Shown here: positions 51,201 through 64,000 of the stretch, piece after piece
Position numbering within the stretch: position 1 is the first letter of the stretch
Layout of the letters: every line of letters starts with the position of its first letter
Source of the DNA: Plazaster borealis
Lineage: Eukaryota > Echinodermata > Asteroidea > Forcipulatida > Labidiasteridae
NCBI GenBank assembly: GCA_021014325.1
Contig: CM037467.1
Location: forward strand, 2,790,001 to 2,854,000
DNA: 64,000 nucleotides
Direction: 5' to 3'
The notes under the pieces: generated by a model
What the model was told of the DNA's origin: nothing
The model's input: the letters and a program-made list of their open reading frames with translations, nothing else
Databases searched by the model: none
Translations under genes and position numbers: made by a program

Positions 51201-54200
51201 AGACCCAGTTTGTACCTGCATGTTGCTGACATATCCCTGCATCCGAAAATTAGACTTTTAGAGCCACTTTGCGCCATCTTCAGACCGGAAATGACCAGCA
51301 AGCGGGGATACTCCGAATGCTCCTCAAGAGCATGTTTAATGGGATTTTTGTACACAGGGCTGTCCACGAGACAAACAAATGTTAAGCACGATCAAATCAC
51401 CCTCAAAATATTGTTGGATTTGCACAAGTTTTATACCGTTGGAAAGCCCATCTCAAGGGCTATCGACTAGTTTTGGTTTCGTTTCTCTGACAATTTTGTA
51501 GGCGAGGCGAGGGGCCCGAGAATGAGGCTACTAGCACCGCCAAATTAACTATCCTGGGGCTGTGTACTATACACCAGCAAGAAAGTTACTGCCAAAAAAG
51601 GTTTGACATCAATTCTGCGCTATGTTTGACAATAACTCCCTAACTAAGCATGCTAGAGAGACCCAGTTTGTACCTGCATGTTGCTGACATATCCCTGCAT
51701 CCGAAAATTAGACTTTTAGAGCCACTTTGCGCCATCTTCAGACCGGAAATGACCAGCAAGCGGGGATACTCCGAATGCTCCTCAAGAGCATGTTTAATGG
51801 GATTTTTGTACACAGGGCTGTCCACGAGACAAACAAATGTTAAGCACGATCAAATCACCCTCAAAATATTGTTGGATTTGCACAAGTTTTATACCGTTGG
51901 AAAGCCCATCTCAAGGGCTATCGACTAGTTTTGGTTTCGTTTCTCTGACAATTTTGTAGGCGAGGCGAGGGGCCCGAGAATGAGGCTACTAGCACCGCCA
52001 AATTAACTATCCTGGGGCTGTGTACTATACACCAGCAAGAAAGTTACTGCCAAAAAAGGTTTGACATCAATTCTGCGCTATGTTTGACAATAACTCCCTA
52101 ACTAAGCATGCTAGAGAGACCCAGTTTGTACCTGCATGTTGCTGACATATCCCTGCATCCGAAAATTAGACTTTTAGAGCCACTTTGCGCCATCTTCAGA
52201 CCGGAAATGACCAGCAAGCGGGGATACTCCGAATGCTCCTCAAGAGCATGTTTAATGGGATTTTTGTACACAGGGCTGTCCACGAGACAAACAAATGTTA
52301 AGCACGATCAAATCACCCTCAAAATATTGTTGGATTTGCACAAGTTTTATACCGTTGGAAAGCCCATCTCAAGGGCTATCGACTAGTTTTGGTTTCGTTT
52401 CTCTGACAATTTTGTAGGCGAGGCGAGGGGCCCGAGAATGAGGCTACTAGCACCGCCAAATTAACTATCATGGGGCTGTGTACTATACACCAGCAAGAAA
52501 GTTACTGCCAAAAAAGGTTTGACATCAATTCTGCGCTATGTTTGACAATAACTCCCTAACTAAGCATGCTAGAGAGACCCAGTTTGTACCTGCATGTTGC
52601 TGACATATCCCTGCATCCGAAAATTAGACTTTTAGAGCCACTTTGCGCCATCTTCAGACCGGAAATGACCAGCAAGCGGGGATACTCCGAATGCTCCTCA
52701 AGAGCATGTTTAATGGGATTTTTGTACACAGGGCTGTCCACGAGACAAACAAATGTTAAGCACGATCAAATCACCCTCAAAATATTGTTGGATTTGCACA
52801 AGTTTTATACCGTTGGAAAGCCCATCTCAAGGGCTATCGACTAGTTTTGGTTTCGTTTCTCTGACAATTTTGTAGGCGAGGCGAGGGGCCCGAGAATGAG
52901 GCTACTAGCACCGCCAAATTAACTATCCTGGGGCTGTGTACTATACACCAGCAAGAAATTTACTGCCAAAAAAGGTTTGACATCAATTCTGCGCTATGTT
53001 TGACAATAACTCCTAACTAAGCATGCTAGAGAGACCCAGTTTGTACCTGCATGTTGCTGACATATCCCTGCATCCGAAAATTAGACTTTTAGAGCCACTT
53101 TGCGCCATCTTCAGACCGGAAATGACCAGCAAGCGGGGATACTCCGAATGCTCCTCAAGAGCATGTTTAATGGGATTTTTGTACACAGGGCTGTCCACGA
53201 GACAAACAAATGTTAAGCACGATCAAATCACCCTCAAAATATTGTTGGATTTGCACAAGTTTTATACCGTTGGAAAGCCCATCTCAAGGGCTATCGACTA
53301 GTTTTGGTTTCGTTTCTCTGACAATTTTGTAGGCGAGGCGAGGGGCCCGAGAATGAGGCTACTAGCACCGCCAAATTAACTATCCTGGGGCTGTGTACTA
53401 TACACCAGCAAGAAATTTACTGCCAAAAAAAGGTTTGACATCAATTCTGCGCTATGTTTGACAATAACTCCTAACTAAGCATGCTAGAGAGACCCAGTTT
53501 GTACCTGCATGTTGCTGACATATCCCTGCATCCGAAAATTAGACTTTTAGAGCCACTTTGCGCCATCTTCAGACCGGAAATGACCAGCAAGCGGGGATAC
53601 TCCGAATGCTCCTCAAGAGCATGTTTAATGGGATTTTTGTACACAGAGCTGTCCACGAGACAAAAAAATGTTAAGCACGATCAAATCACCCTCAAAATAT
53701 TGTTGGATTTGCACAAGTTTTATACCGTTGGAAAGCCCATCTCAAGGGCTATCGACTAGTTTTGGTTTCGTTTCTCTGACAATTTTGTAGGCGAGGCGAG
53801 GGGCCCGAGAATGAGGCTACTAGCACCGCCAAATTAACTATCCTGGGGCTGTGTACTATACACCAGCAAGAAAGTTACTGCCAAAAAAAGGTTTGACATC
53901 AATTCTGCGCTATGTTTGACAATAACTCCCTAACTAAGCATGCTAGAGAGACCCAGTTTGTACCTGCATGTTGCTGACATATCCCTGCATCCGAAAATTA
54001 GACTTTTAGAGCCACTTTGCGCCATCTTCAGACCGGAAATGACCAGCAAGCGGGGATACTCCGAATGCTCCTCAAGAGCATGTTTAATGGGATTTTTGTA
54101 CACAGGGCTGTCCACGAGACAAACAAATGTTAAGCACGATCAAATCACCCTCAAAATATTGTTGGATTTGCACAAGTTTTATACCGTTGGAAAGCCCATC

Positions 54201-57200
54201 TCAAGGGCTATCGACTAGTTTTGGTTTCGTTTCTCTGACAATTTTGTAGGCGAGGCGAGGGGCCCGAGAATGAGGCTACTAGCACCGCCAAATTAACTAT
54301 CCTGGGGCTGTGTACTATACACCAGCAAGAAATTTACTGCCAAAAAAGGTTTGACATCAATTCTGCGCTATGTTTGACAATAACTCCCTAACTAAGCATG
54401 CTAGAGAGACCCAGTTTGTACCTGCATGTTGCTGACATATCCCTGCATCCGAAAATTAGACTTTTAGAGCCACTTTGCGCCATCTTCAGACCGGAAATGA
54501 CCAGCAAGCGGGGATACTCCGAATGCTCCTCAAGAGCATGTTTAATGGGATTTTTGTACACAGGGCTGTCCACGAGACAAACAAATGTTAAGCACGATCA
54601 AATCACCCTCAAAATATTGTTGGATTTGCACAAGTTTTATACCGTTGGAAAGCCCATCTCAAGGGCTATCGACTAGTTTTGGTTTCGTTTCTCTGACAAT
54701 TTTGTAGGCGAGGCGAGGGGCCCGAGAATGAGGCTACTAGCACCGCCAAATTAACTATCCTGGGGCTGTGTACTATACACCAGCAAGAAATTTACTGCCA
54801 AAAAAGGTTTGACATCAATTCTGCGCTATGTTTGACAATAACTCCCTAACTAAGCATGCTAGAGAGACCCAGTTTGTACCTGCATGTTGCTGACATATCC
54901 CTGCATCCGAAAATTAGACTTTTAGAGCCACTTTGCGCCATCTTCAGACCGGAAATGACCAGCAAGCGGGGATACTCCGAATGCTCCTCAAGAGCATGTT
55001 TAATGGGATTTTTGTACACAGAGCTGTCCACGAGACAAACAAATGTTAAGCACGATCAAATCACCCTCAAAATATTGTTGGATTTGCACAAGTTTTATAC
55101 CGTTGGAAAGCCCATCTCAAGGGCTATCGACTAGTTTTGGTTTCGTTTCTCTGACAATTTTGTAGGCGAGGCGAGGGGCCCGAGAATGAGGCTACTAGCA
55201 CCGCCAAATTAACTATCATGGGGCTGTGTACTATACACCAGCAAGAAAGTTACTGCCAAAAAAGGTTTGACATCAATTCTGCGCTATGTTTGACAATAAC
55301 TCCTAACTAAGCATGCTAGAGAGACCCAGTTTGTACCTGCATGTTGCTGACATATCCCTGCATCCGAAAATTAGACTTTTAGAGCCACTTTGCGCCATCT
55401 TCAGACCGGAAATGACCAGCAAGCGGGGATACTCCGAATGCTCCTCAAGAGCATGTTTAATGGGATTTTTGTACACAGGGCTGTCCACGAGACAAACAAA
55501 TGTTAAGCACGATCAAATCACCCTCAAAATATTGTTGGATTTGCACAAGTTTTATACCGTTGGAAAGCCCATCTCAAGGGCTATCGACTAGTTTTGGTTT
55601 CGTTTCTCTGACAATTTTGTAGGCGAGGCGAGGGGCCCGAGAATGAGGCTACTAGCACCGCCAAATTAACTATCATGGGGCTGTGTACTATACACCAGCA
55701 AGAAAGTTACTGCCAAAAAAGGTTTGACATCAATTCTGCGCTATGTTTGACAATAACTCCCTAACTAAGCATGCTAGAGAGACCCAGTTTGTACCTGCAT
55801 GTTGCTGACATATCCCTGCATCCGAAAATTAGACTTTTAGAGCCACTTTGCGCCATCTTCAGACCGGAAATGACCAGCAAGCGGGGATACTCCGAATGCT
55901 CCTCAAGAGCATGTTTAATGGGATTTTTGTACACAGGGCTGTCCACGAGACAAACAAATGTTAAGCACGATCAAATCACCCTCAAAATATTGTTGGATTT
56001 GCACAAGTTTTATACCGTTGGAAAGCCCATCTCAAGGGCTATCGACTAGTTTTGGTTTCGTTTCTCTGACAATTTTGTAGGCGAGGCGAGGGGCCCGAGA
56101 ATGAGGCTACTAGCACCGCCAAATTAACTATCCTGGGGCTGTGTACTATACACCAGCAAGAAATTTACTGCCAAAAAAGGTTTGACATCAATTCTGCGCT
56201 ATGTTTGACAATAACTCCCTAACTAAGCATGCTAGAGAGACCCAGTTTGTACCTGCATGTTGCTGACATATCCCTGCATCCGAAAATTAGACTTTTAGAG
56301 CCACTTTGCGCCATCTTCAGACCGGAAATGACCAGCAAGCGGGGATACTCCGAATGCTCCTCAAGAGCATGTTTAATGGGATTTTTGTACACAGAGCTGT
56401 CCACGAGACAAACAAATGTTAAGCACGATCAAATCACCCTCAAAATATTGTTGGATTTGCACAAGTTTTATACCGTTGGAAAGCCCATCTCAAGGGCTAT
56501 CGACTAGTTTTGGTTTCGTTTCTCTGACAATTTTGTAGGCGAGGCGAGGGGCCCGAGAATGAGGCTACTAGCACCGCCAAATTAACTATCCTGGGGCTGT
56601 GTACTATACACCAGCAAGAAATTTACTGCCAAAAAAGGTTTGACATCAATTCTGCGCTATGTTTGACAATAACTTCCTAACTAAGCATGCTAGAGAGACG
56701 CAGTTTGTACCTGCATGTTGCTGACATATCCCTGCATCCGAAAATTAGACTTTTAGAGCCACTTTGCGCCATCTTCAGACCGGAAATGACCAGCAAGCGG
56801 GGATACTCCGAATGCTCCTCAAGAGCATGTTTAATGGGATTTTTGTACACAGGGCTGTCCACGAGACAAACAAATGTTAAGCACGATCAAATCACCCTCA
56901 AAATATTGTTGGATTTGCACAAGTTTTATACCGTTGGAAAGCCCATCTCAAGGGCTATCGACTAGTTTTGGTTTCGTTTCTCTGACAATTTTGTAGGCGA
57001 GGCGAGGGGCCCGAGAATGAGGCTACTAGCACCGCCAAATTAACTATCCTGGGGCTGTGTACTATACACCAGCAAGAAAGTTACTGCCAAAAAAGGTTTG
57101 ACATCAATTCTGCGCTATGTTTGACAATAACTCCCTAACTAAGCATGCTAGAGAGACCCAGTTTGTACCTGCATGTTGCTGACATATCCCTGCATCCGAA

Positions 57201-60200
57201 AATTAGACTTTTAGAGCCACTTTGCGCCATCTTCAGACCGGAAATGACCAGCAAGCGGGGATACTCCGAATGCTCCTCAAGAGCATGTTTAATGGGATTT
57301 TTGTACACAGGGCTGTCCACGAGACAAACAAATGTTAAGCACGATCAAATCACCCTCAAAATATTGTTGGATTTGCACAAGTTTTATACCGTTGGAAAGC
57401 CCATCTCAAGGGCTATCGACTAGTTTTGGTTTCGTTTCTCTGACAATTTTGTAGGCGAGGCGAGGGGCCCGAGAATGAGGCTACTAGCACCGCCAAATTA
57501 ACTATCCTGGGGCTGTGTACTATACACCAGCAAGAAATTTACTGCCAAAAAAGGTTTGACATCAATTCTGCGCTATGTTTGACAATAACTCCCTAACTAA
57601 GCATGCTAGAGAGACCCAGTTTGTACCTGCATGTTGCTGACATATCCCTGCATCCGAAAATTAGACTTTTAGAGCCACTTTGCGCCATCTTCAGACCGGA
57701 AATGACCAGCAAGCGGGGATACTCCGAATGCTCCTCAAGAGCATGTTTAATGGGATTTTTGTACACAGGGCTGTCCACGAGACAAACAAATGTTAAGCAC
57801 GATCAAATCACCCTCAAAATATTGTTGGATTTGCACAAGTTTTATACCGTTGGAAAGCCCATCTCAAGGGCTATCGACTAGTTTTGGTTTCGTTTCTCTG
57901 ACAATTTTGTAGGCGAGGCGAGGGGCCCGAGAATGAGGCTACTAGCACCGCCAAATTAACTATCCTGGGGCTGTGTACTATACACCAGCAAGAAATTTAC
58001 TGCCAAAAAAGGTTTGACATCAATTCTGCGCTATGTTTGACAATAACTCCCTAACTAAGCATGCTAGAGAGACCCAGTTTGTACCTGCATGTTGCTGACA
58101 TATCCCTGCATCCGAAAATTAGACTTTTAGAGCCACTTTGCGCCATCTTCAGACCGGAAATGACCAGCAAGCGGGGATACTCCGAATGCTCCTCAAGAGC
58201 ATGTTTAACGGGATTTTTGTACACAGAGCTGTCCACGAGACAAACAAATGTTAAGCACGATCAAATCACCCTCAAAATATTGTTGGATTTGCACAAGTTT
58301 TATACCGTTGGAAAGCCCATCTCAAGGGCTATCGACTAGTTTTGGTTTCGTTTCTCTGACAATTTTGTAGGCGAGGCGAGGGGCCCGAGAATGAGGCTAC
58401 TAGCACCGCCAAATTAACTATCCTGGGGCTGTGTACTATACACCAGCAAGAAATTTACTGCCAAAAAAGGTTTGACATCAATTCTGCGCTATGTTTGACA
58501 ATAACTCCCTAACTAAGCATGCTAGAGAGACCCAGTTTGTACCTGCATGTTGCTGACATATCCCTGCATCCGAAAATTAGACTTTTAGAGCCACTTTGCG
58601 CCATCTTCAGACCGGAAATGACCAGCAAGCGGGGATACTCCGAATGCTCCTCAAGAGCATGTTTAATGGGATTTTTGTACACAGGGCTGTCCACGAGACA
58701 AACAAATGTTAAGCACGATCAAATCACCCTCAAAATATTGTTGGATTTGCACAAGTTTTATACCGTTGGAAAGCCCATCTCAAGGGCTATCGACTAGTTT
58801 TGGTTTCGTTTCTCTGACAATTTTGTAGGCGAGGCGAGGGGCCCGAGAATGAGGCTACTAGCACCGCCAAATTAACTATCCTGGGGCTGTGTACTATACA
58901 CCAGCAAGAAATTTACTGCCAAAAAAGGTTTGACATCAATTCTGCGCTATGTTTGACAATAACTCCCTAACTAAGCATGCTAGAGAGACCCAGTTTGTAC
59001 CTGCATGTTGCTGACATATCCCTGCATCCGAAAATTAGACTTTTAGAGCCACTTTGCGCCATCTTCAGACCGGAAATGACCAGCAAGCGGGGATACTCCG
59101 AATGCTCCTCAAGAGCATGTTTAACGGGATTTTTGTACACAGAGCTGTCCACGAGACAAACAAATGTTAAGCACGATCAAATCACCCTCAAAATATTGTT
59201 GGATTTGCACAAGTTTTATACCGTTGGAAAGCCCATCTCAAGGGCTATCGACTAGTTTTGGTTTCGTTTCTCTGACAATTTTGTAGGCGAGGCGAGGGGC
59301 CCGAGAATGAGGCTACTAGCACCGCCAAATTAACTATCCTGGGGCTGTGTACTATACACCAGCAAGAAATTTACTGCCAAAAAAGGTTTGACATCAATTC
59401 TGCGCTATGTTTGACAATAACTCCCTAACTAAGCATGCTAGAGAGACCCAGTTTGTACCTGCATGTTGCTGACATATCCCTGCATCCGAAAATTAGACTT
59501 TTAGAGCCACTTTGCGCCATCTTCAGACCGGAAATGACCAGCAAGCGGGGATACTCCGAATGCTCCTCAAGAGCATGTTTAATGGGATTTTTGTACACAG
59601 GGCTGTCCACGAGACAAACAAATGTTAAGCACGATCAAATCACCCTCAAAATATTGTTGGATTTGCACAAGTTTTATACCGTTGGAAAGCCCATCTCAAG
59701 GGCTATCGACTAGTTTTGGTTTCGTTTCTCTGACAATTTTGTAGGCGAGGCGAGGGGCCCGAGAATGAGGCTACTAGCACCGCCAAATTAACTATCCTGG
59801 GGCTGTGTACTATACACCAGCAAGAAATTTACTGCCAAAAAAAGGTTTGACATCAATTCTGCGCTATGTTTGACAATAACTCCCTAACTAAGCATGCTAG
59901 AGAGACCCAGTTTGTACCTGCATGTTGCTGACATATCCCTGCATCCGAAAATTAGACTTTTAGAGCCACTTTGCGCCATCTTCAGACCGGAAATGACCAG
60001 CAAGCGGGGATACTCCGAATGCTCCTCAAGAGCATGTTTAATGGGATTTTTGTACACAGAGCTGTCCACGAGACAAACAAATGTTAAGCACGATCAAATC
60101 ACCCTCAAAATATTGTTGGATTTGCACAAGTTTTATACCGTTGGAAAGCCCATCTCAAGGGCTATCGACTAGTTTTGGTTTCGTTTCTCTGACAATTTTG

Positions 60201-63200
60201 TAGGCGAGGCGAGGGGCCCGAGAATGAGGCTACTAGCACCGCCAAATTAACTATCCTGGGGCTGTGTACTATACACCAGCAAGAAATTTACTGCCAAAAA
60301 AGGTTTGACATCAATTCTGCGCTATGTTTGACAATAACTCCCTAACTAAGCATGCTAGAGAGACCCAGTTTGTACCTGCATGTTGCTGACATATCCCTGC
60401 ATCCGAAAATTAGACTTTTAGAGCCACTTTGCGCCATCTTCAGACCGGAAATGACCAGCAAGCGGGGATACTCCGAATGCTCCTCAAGAGCATGTTTAAC
60501 GGGATTTTTGCACACAGGGCTGTCCACGAGACAAACAAATGTTAAGCACGATCAAATCACCCTCAAAATATTGTTGGATTTGCACAAGTTTTATACCGTT
60601 GGAAAGCCCATCTCAAGGGCTATCGACTAGTTTTGGTTTCGTTTCTCTGACAATTTTGTAGGCGAGGCGAGGGGCCCGAGAATGAGGCTACTAGCACCGC
60701 CAAATTAACTATCCTGGGGCTGTGTACTATACACCAGCAAGAAATTTACTGCCAAAAAAGGTTTGACATCAATTCTGCGCTATGTTTGACAATAACTCCC
60801 TAACTAAGCATGCTAGAGAGACCCAGTTTGTACCTGCATGTTGCTGACATATCCCTGCATCCGAAAATTAGACTTTTAGAGCCACTTTGCGCCATCTTCA
60901 GACCGGAAATGACCAGCAAGCGGGGATACTCCGAATGCTCCTCAAGAGCATGTTTAATGGGATTTTTGTACACAGGGCTGTCCACGAGACAAACAAATGT
61001 TAAGCACGATCAAATCACCCTCAAAATATTGTTGGATTTGCACAAGTTTTATACCGTTGGAAAGCCCATCTCAAGGGCTATCGACTAGTTTTGGTTTCGT
61101 TTCTCTGACAATTTTGTAGGCGAGGCGAGGGGCCCGAGAATGAGGCTACTAGCACCGCCAAATTAACTATCCTGGGGCTGTGTACTATACACCAGCAAGA
61201 AATTTACTGCCAAAAAAGGTTTGACATCAATTCTGCGCTATGTTTGACAATAACTCCCTAACTAAGCATGCTAGAGAGACCCAGTTTGTACCTGCATGTT
61301 GCTGACATATCCCTGCATCCGAAAATTAGACTTTTAGAGCCACTTTGCGCCATCTTCAGACCGGAAATGACCAGCAAGCGGGGATACTCCGAATGCTCCT
61401 CAAGAGCATGTTTAACGGGATTTTTGTACACAGAGCTGTCCACGAGACAAACAAATGTTAAGCACGATCAAATCACCCTCAAAATATTGTTGGATTTGCA
61501 CAAGTTTTATACCGTTGGAAAGCCCATCTCAAGGGCTATCGACTAGTTTTGGTTTCGTTTCTCTGACAATTTTGTAGGCGAGGCGAGGGGCCCGAGAATG
61601 AGGCTACTAGCACCGCCAAATTAACTATCCTGGGGCTGTGTACTATACACCAGCAAGAAATTTACTGCCAAAAAAAGGTTTGACATCAATTCTGCGCTAT
61701 GTTTGACAATAACTCCCTAACTAAGCATGCTAGAGAGACCCAGTTTGTACCTGCATGTTGCTGACATATCCCTGCATCCGAAAATTAGACTTTTAGAGCC
61801 ACTTTGCGCCATCTTCAGACCGGAAATGACCAGCAAGCGGGGATACTCCGAATGCTCCTCAAGAGCATGTTTAATGGGATTTTTGTACACAGGGCTGTCC
61901 ACGAGACAAACAAATGTTAAGCACGATCAAATCACCCTCAAAATATTGTTGGATTTGCACAAGTTTTATACCGTTGGAAAGCCCATCTCAAGGGCTATCG
62001 ACTAGTTTTGGTTTCGTTTCTCTGACAATTTTGTAGGCGAGGCGAGGGGCCCGAGAATGAGGCTACTAGCACCGCCAAATTAACTATCCTGGGGCTGTGT
62101 ACTATACACCAGCAAGAAATTTACTGCCAAAAAAGGTTTGACATCAATTCTGCGCTATGTTTGACAATAACTCCCTAACTAAGCATGCTAGAGAGACCCA
62201 GTTTGTACCTGCATGTTGCTGACATATCCCTGCATCCGAAAATTAGACTTTTAGAGCCACTTTGCGCCATCTTCAGACCGGAAATGACCAGCAAGCGGGG
62301 ATACTCCGAATGCTCCTCAAGAGCATGTTTAACGGGATTTTTGTACACAGAGCTGTCCACGAGACAAACAAATGTTAAGCACGATCAAATCACCCTCAAA
62401 ATATTGTTGGATTTGCACAAGTTTTATACCGTTGGAAAGCCCATCTCAAGGGCTATCGACTAGTTTTGGTTTCGTTTCTCTGACAATTTTGTAGGCGAGG
62501 CGAGGGGCCCGAGAATGAGGCTACTAGCACCGCCAAATTAACTATCCTGGGGCTGTGTACTATACACCAGCAAGAAATTTACTGCCAAAAAAGGTTTGAC
62601 ATCAATTCTGCGCTATGTTTGACAATAACTCCCTAACTAAGCATGCTAGAGAGACCCAGTTTGTACCTGCATGTTGCTGACATATCCCTGCATCCGAAAA
62701 TTAGACTTTTAGAGCCACTTTGCGCCATCTTCAGACCGGAAATGACCAGCAAGCGGGGATACTCCGAATGCTCCTCAAGAGCATGTTTAATGGGATTTTT
62801 GTACACAGGGCTGTCCACGAGACAAACAAATGTTAAGCACGATCAAATCACCCTCAAAATATTGTTGGATTTGCACAAGTTTTATACCGTTGGAAAGCCC
62901 ATCTCAAGGGCTATCGACTAGTTTTGGTTTCGTTTCTCTGACAATTTTGTAGGCGAGGCGAGGGGCCCGAGAATGAGGCTACTAGCACCGCCAAATTAAC
63001 TATCCTGGGGCTGTGTACTATACACCAGCAAGAAATTTACTGCCAAAAAAGGTTTGACATCAATTCTGCGCTATGTTTGACAATAACTCATGACTAAGCA
63101 TGCTAGAGAGACCCAGTTTGTACCTGCATGTTGCTGACATATCCCTGCATCCGAAAATTAGACTTTTAGAGCCACTTTGTGCCATCTTCAGACCGGAAAT

Positions 63201-63909
63201 GACCAGCAAGCGGGGATACTCCGAATGCTCCTCAAGAGCATGTTTAACGGGATTTTTGTACACAGAGCTGTCCACGAGACAAACAAATGTTAAGCACGAT
63301 CAAATCACCCTCAAAATATTGTTGGATTTGCACAAGTTTTATACCGTTGGAAAGCCCATCTCAAGGGCTATCGACTAGTTTTGGTTTCGTTTCTCTGACA
63401 ATTTTGTAGGCGAGGCGAGGGGCCCGAGAATGAGGCTACTAGCACCGCCAAATTAACTATCCTGGGGCTGTGTACTATACACCAGCAAGAAATTTACTGC
63501 CAAAAAAGGTTTGACATCAATTCTGCGCTATGTTTGACAATAACTCCCTAACTAAGCATGCTAGAGAGACCCAGTTTGTACCTGCATGTTGCTGACATAT
63601 CCCTGCATCCGAAAATTAGACTTTTAGAGCCACTTTGCGCCATCTTCAGACCGGAAATGACCAGCAAGCGGGGATACTCCGAATGCTCCTCAAGAGCATG
63701 TTTAACGGGATTTTTGCACACAGGGCTGTCCACGAGACAAACAAATGTTAAGCACGATCAAATCACCCTCAAAATATTGTTGGATTTGCACAAGTTTTAT
63801 ACCGTTGGAAAGCCCATCTCAAGGGCTATCGACTAGTTTTGGTTTCGTTTCTCTGACAATTTTGTAGGCGAGGCGAGGGGCCCGAGAATGAGGCTACTAG
63901 CACCGCCAA

Positions 63910-64000
63910 ATTAACTATCCTGGGGCTGTGTACTATACACCAGCAAGAAATTTACTGCCAAAAAAGGTTTGACATCAATTCTGCGCTATGTTTGACAATA
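63910..64000. repeat. Partial satellite monomer at the window edge
   Basis: The first 91 bases of a further consensus monomer, showing that the array continues beyond the window. Confidence 0.95.

Larger units (their letters stand above)
32305..64000. repeat. Satellite DNA array, ~458-bp monomer, 69 full copies plus a partial
   Basis: Taking ATTAACTATCCTGGGGCTGT as the monomer start, copies follow head to tail without interruption from 32305 to the window end. From 33213 to 63909 there are 67 monomers averaging 458.2 bases, and a 91-base partial ends the window. Length varies between about 457 and 460 through a poly-A run (CCAAAAAAGG), CTCCCTAAC versus CTCCTAAC, and ACAAACAAATG versus ACAAAAAAATG. 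Each monomer carries an open 92-codon plus-strand frame and a 61-codon minus-strand frame. These are present in all homogeneous copies because the copies are nearly identical, and they have no start-site context, domain or codon signal that supports a gene. The array is probably constitutive heterochromatin; a centromeric or pericentromeric location is possible but unproven. Confidence 0.97.

Noticed and set aside
33320..63836. Sixty-seven copies of a 92-codon plus-strand frame, and matching 61-codon minus-strand frames, as a tandem gene family
   Set aside because: The frames exist on both strands of the same bases, have no domain, no regular start context and no sign of codon-level selection. 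They are explained fully by repetition of one non-coding monomer; monomers 1 and 2 do not keep the plus frame.
32305..64000. CRISPR-like array
   Set aside because: The unit is 458 bases with no spacer/repeat alternation, and the window is clearly eukaryotic.

Overview
The window is eukaryotic, most likely from a marine invertebrate deuterostome. An echinoderm is my best guess. It has AT-rich introns, intron-split genes with canonical GT-AG splice sites, tRNA-derived SINEs, a Penelope-like retroelement remnant, LINE tails and many palindromic MITE-like elements. There are no operons, ribosome binding sites or other bacterial features. The organism call is inference; the gene calls rest on spliced reading frames.

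Layout. Bases 1-2330 are non-coding apart from a MITE copy. Bases 2331-9601 (+ strand) hold a complete three-exon gene for core 1 beta-1,3-galactosyltransferase (C1GALT1-like, GT31 family, 358 aa), with a candidate CCAAT-containing promoter region at its 5' end. Its introns contain GGGTCA-rich repeats, a foldback element, a degenerate Penelope-like element, a SINE and a LINE tail. Bases 9602-15523 are the tail-to-tail intergenic region, with three MITE/foldback elements, a tandem duplication and a ~34-bp minisatellite. Bases 15524-31147 (- strand) hold a complete 12-exon gene for the K48-specific deubiquitinase MINDY3 (447 aa); all splice phases are compatible, and the catalytic Cys61 and His288 are present. 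Its introns are full of mobile elements, several of them within tens of bases of a splice acceptor.

From about 32305 to the window end lies an uninterrupted head-to-tail satellite array with a ~458-bp monomer: 69 full copies plus a 91-base partial. The first copy is clearly diverged, the second is intermediate and the rest are nearly identical. Single-base variants show a two-monomer (~916 bp) periodicity near both visible ends and a homogenised centre. The array starts about 1.2 kb upstream of the MINDY3 start codon and runs off the window, so its true length is unknown. It is the most striking feature here.

The two genes are unrelated: one acts in Golgi mucin-type O-glycosylation, the other in ubiquitin-chain trimming. 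Nothing suggests they work together. The short frames found in every satellite monomer on both strands are treated as by-products of repetition, not genes.
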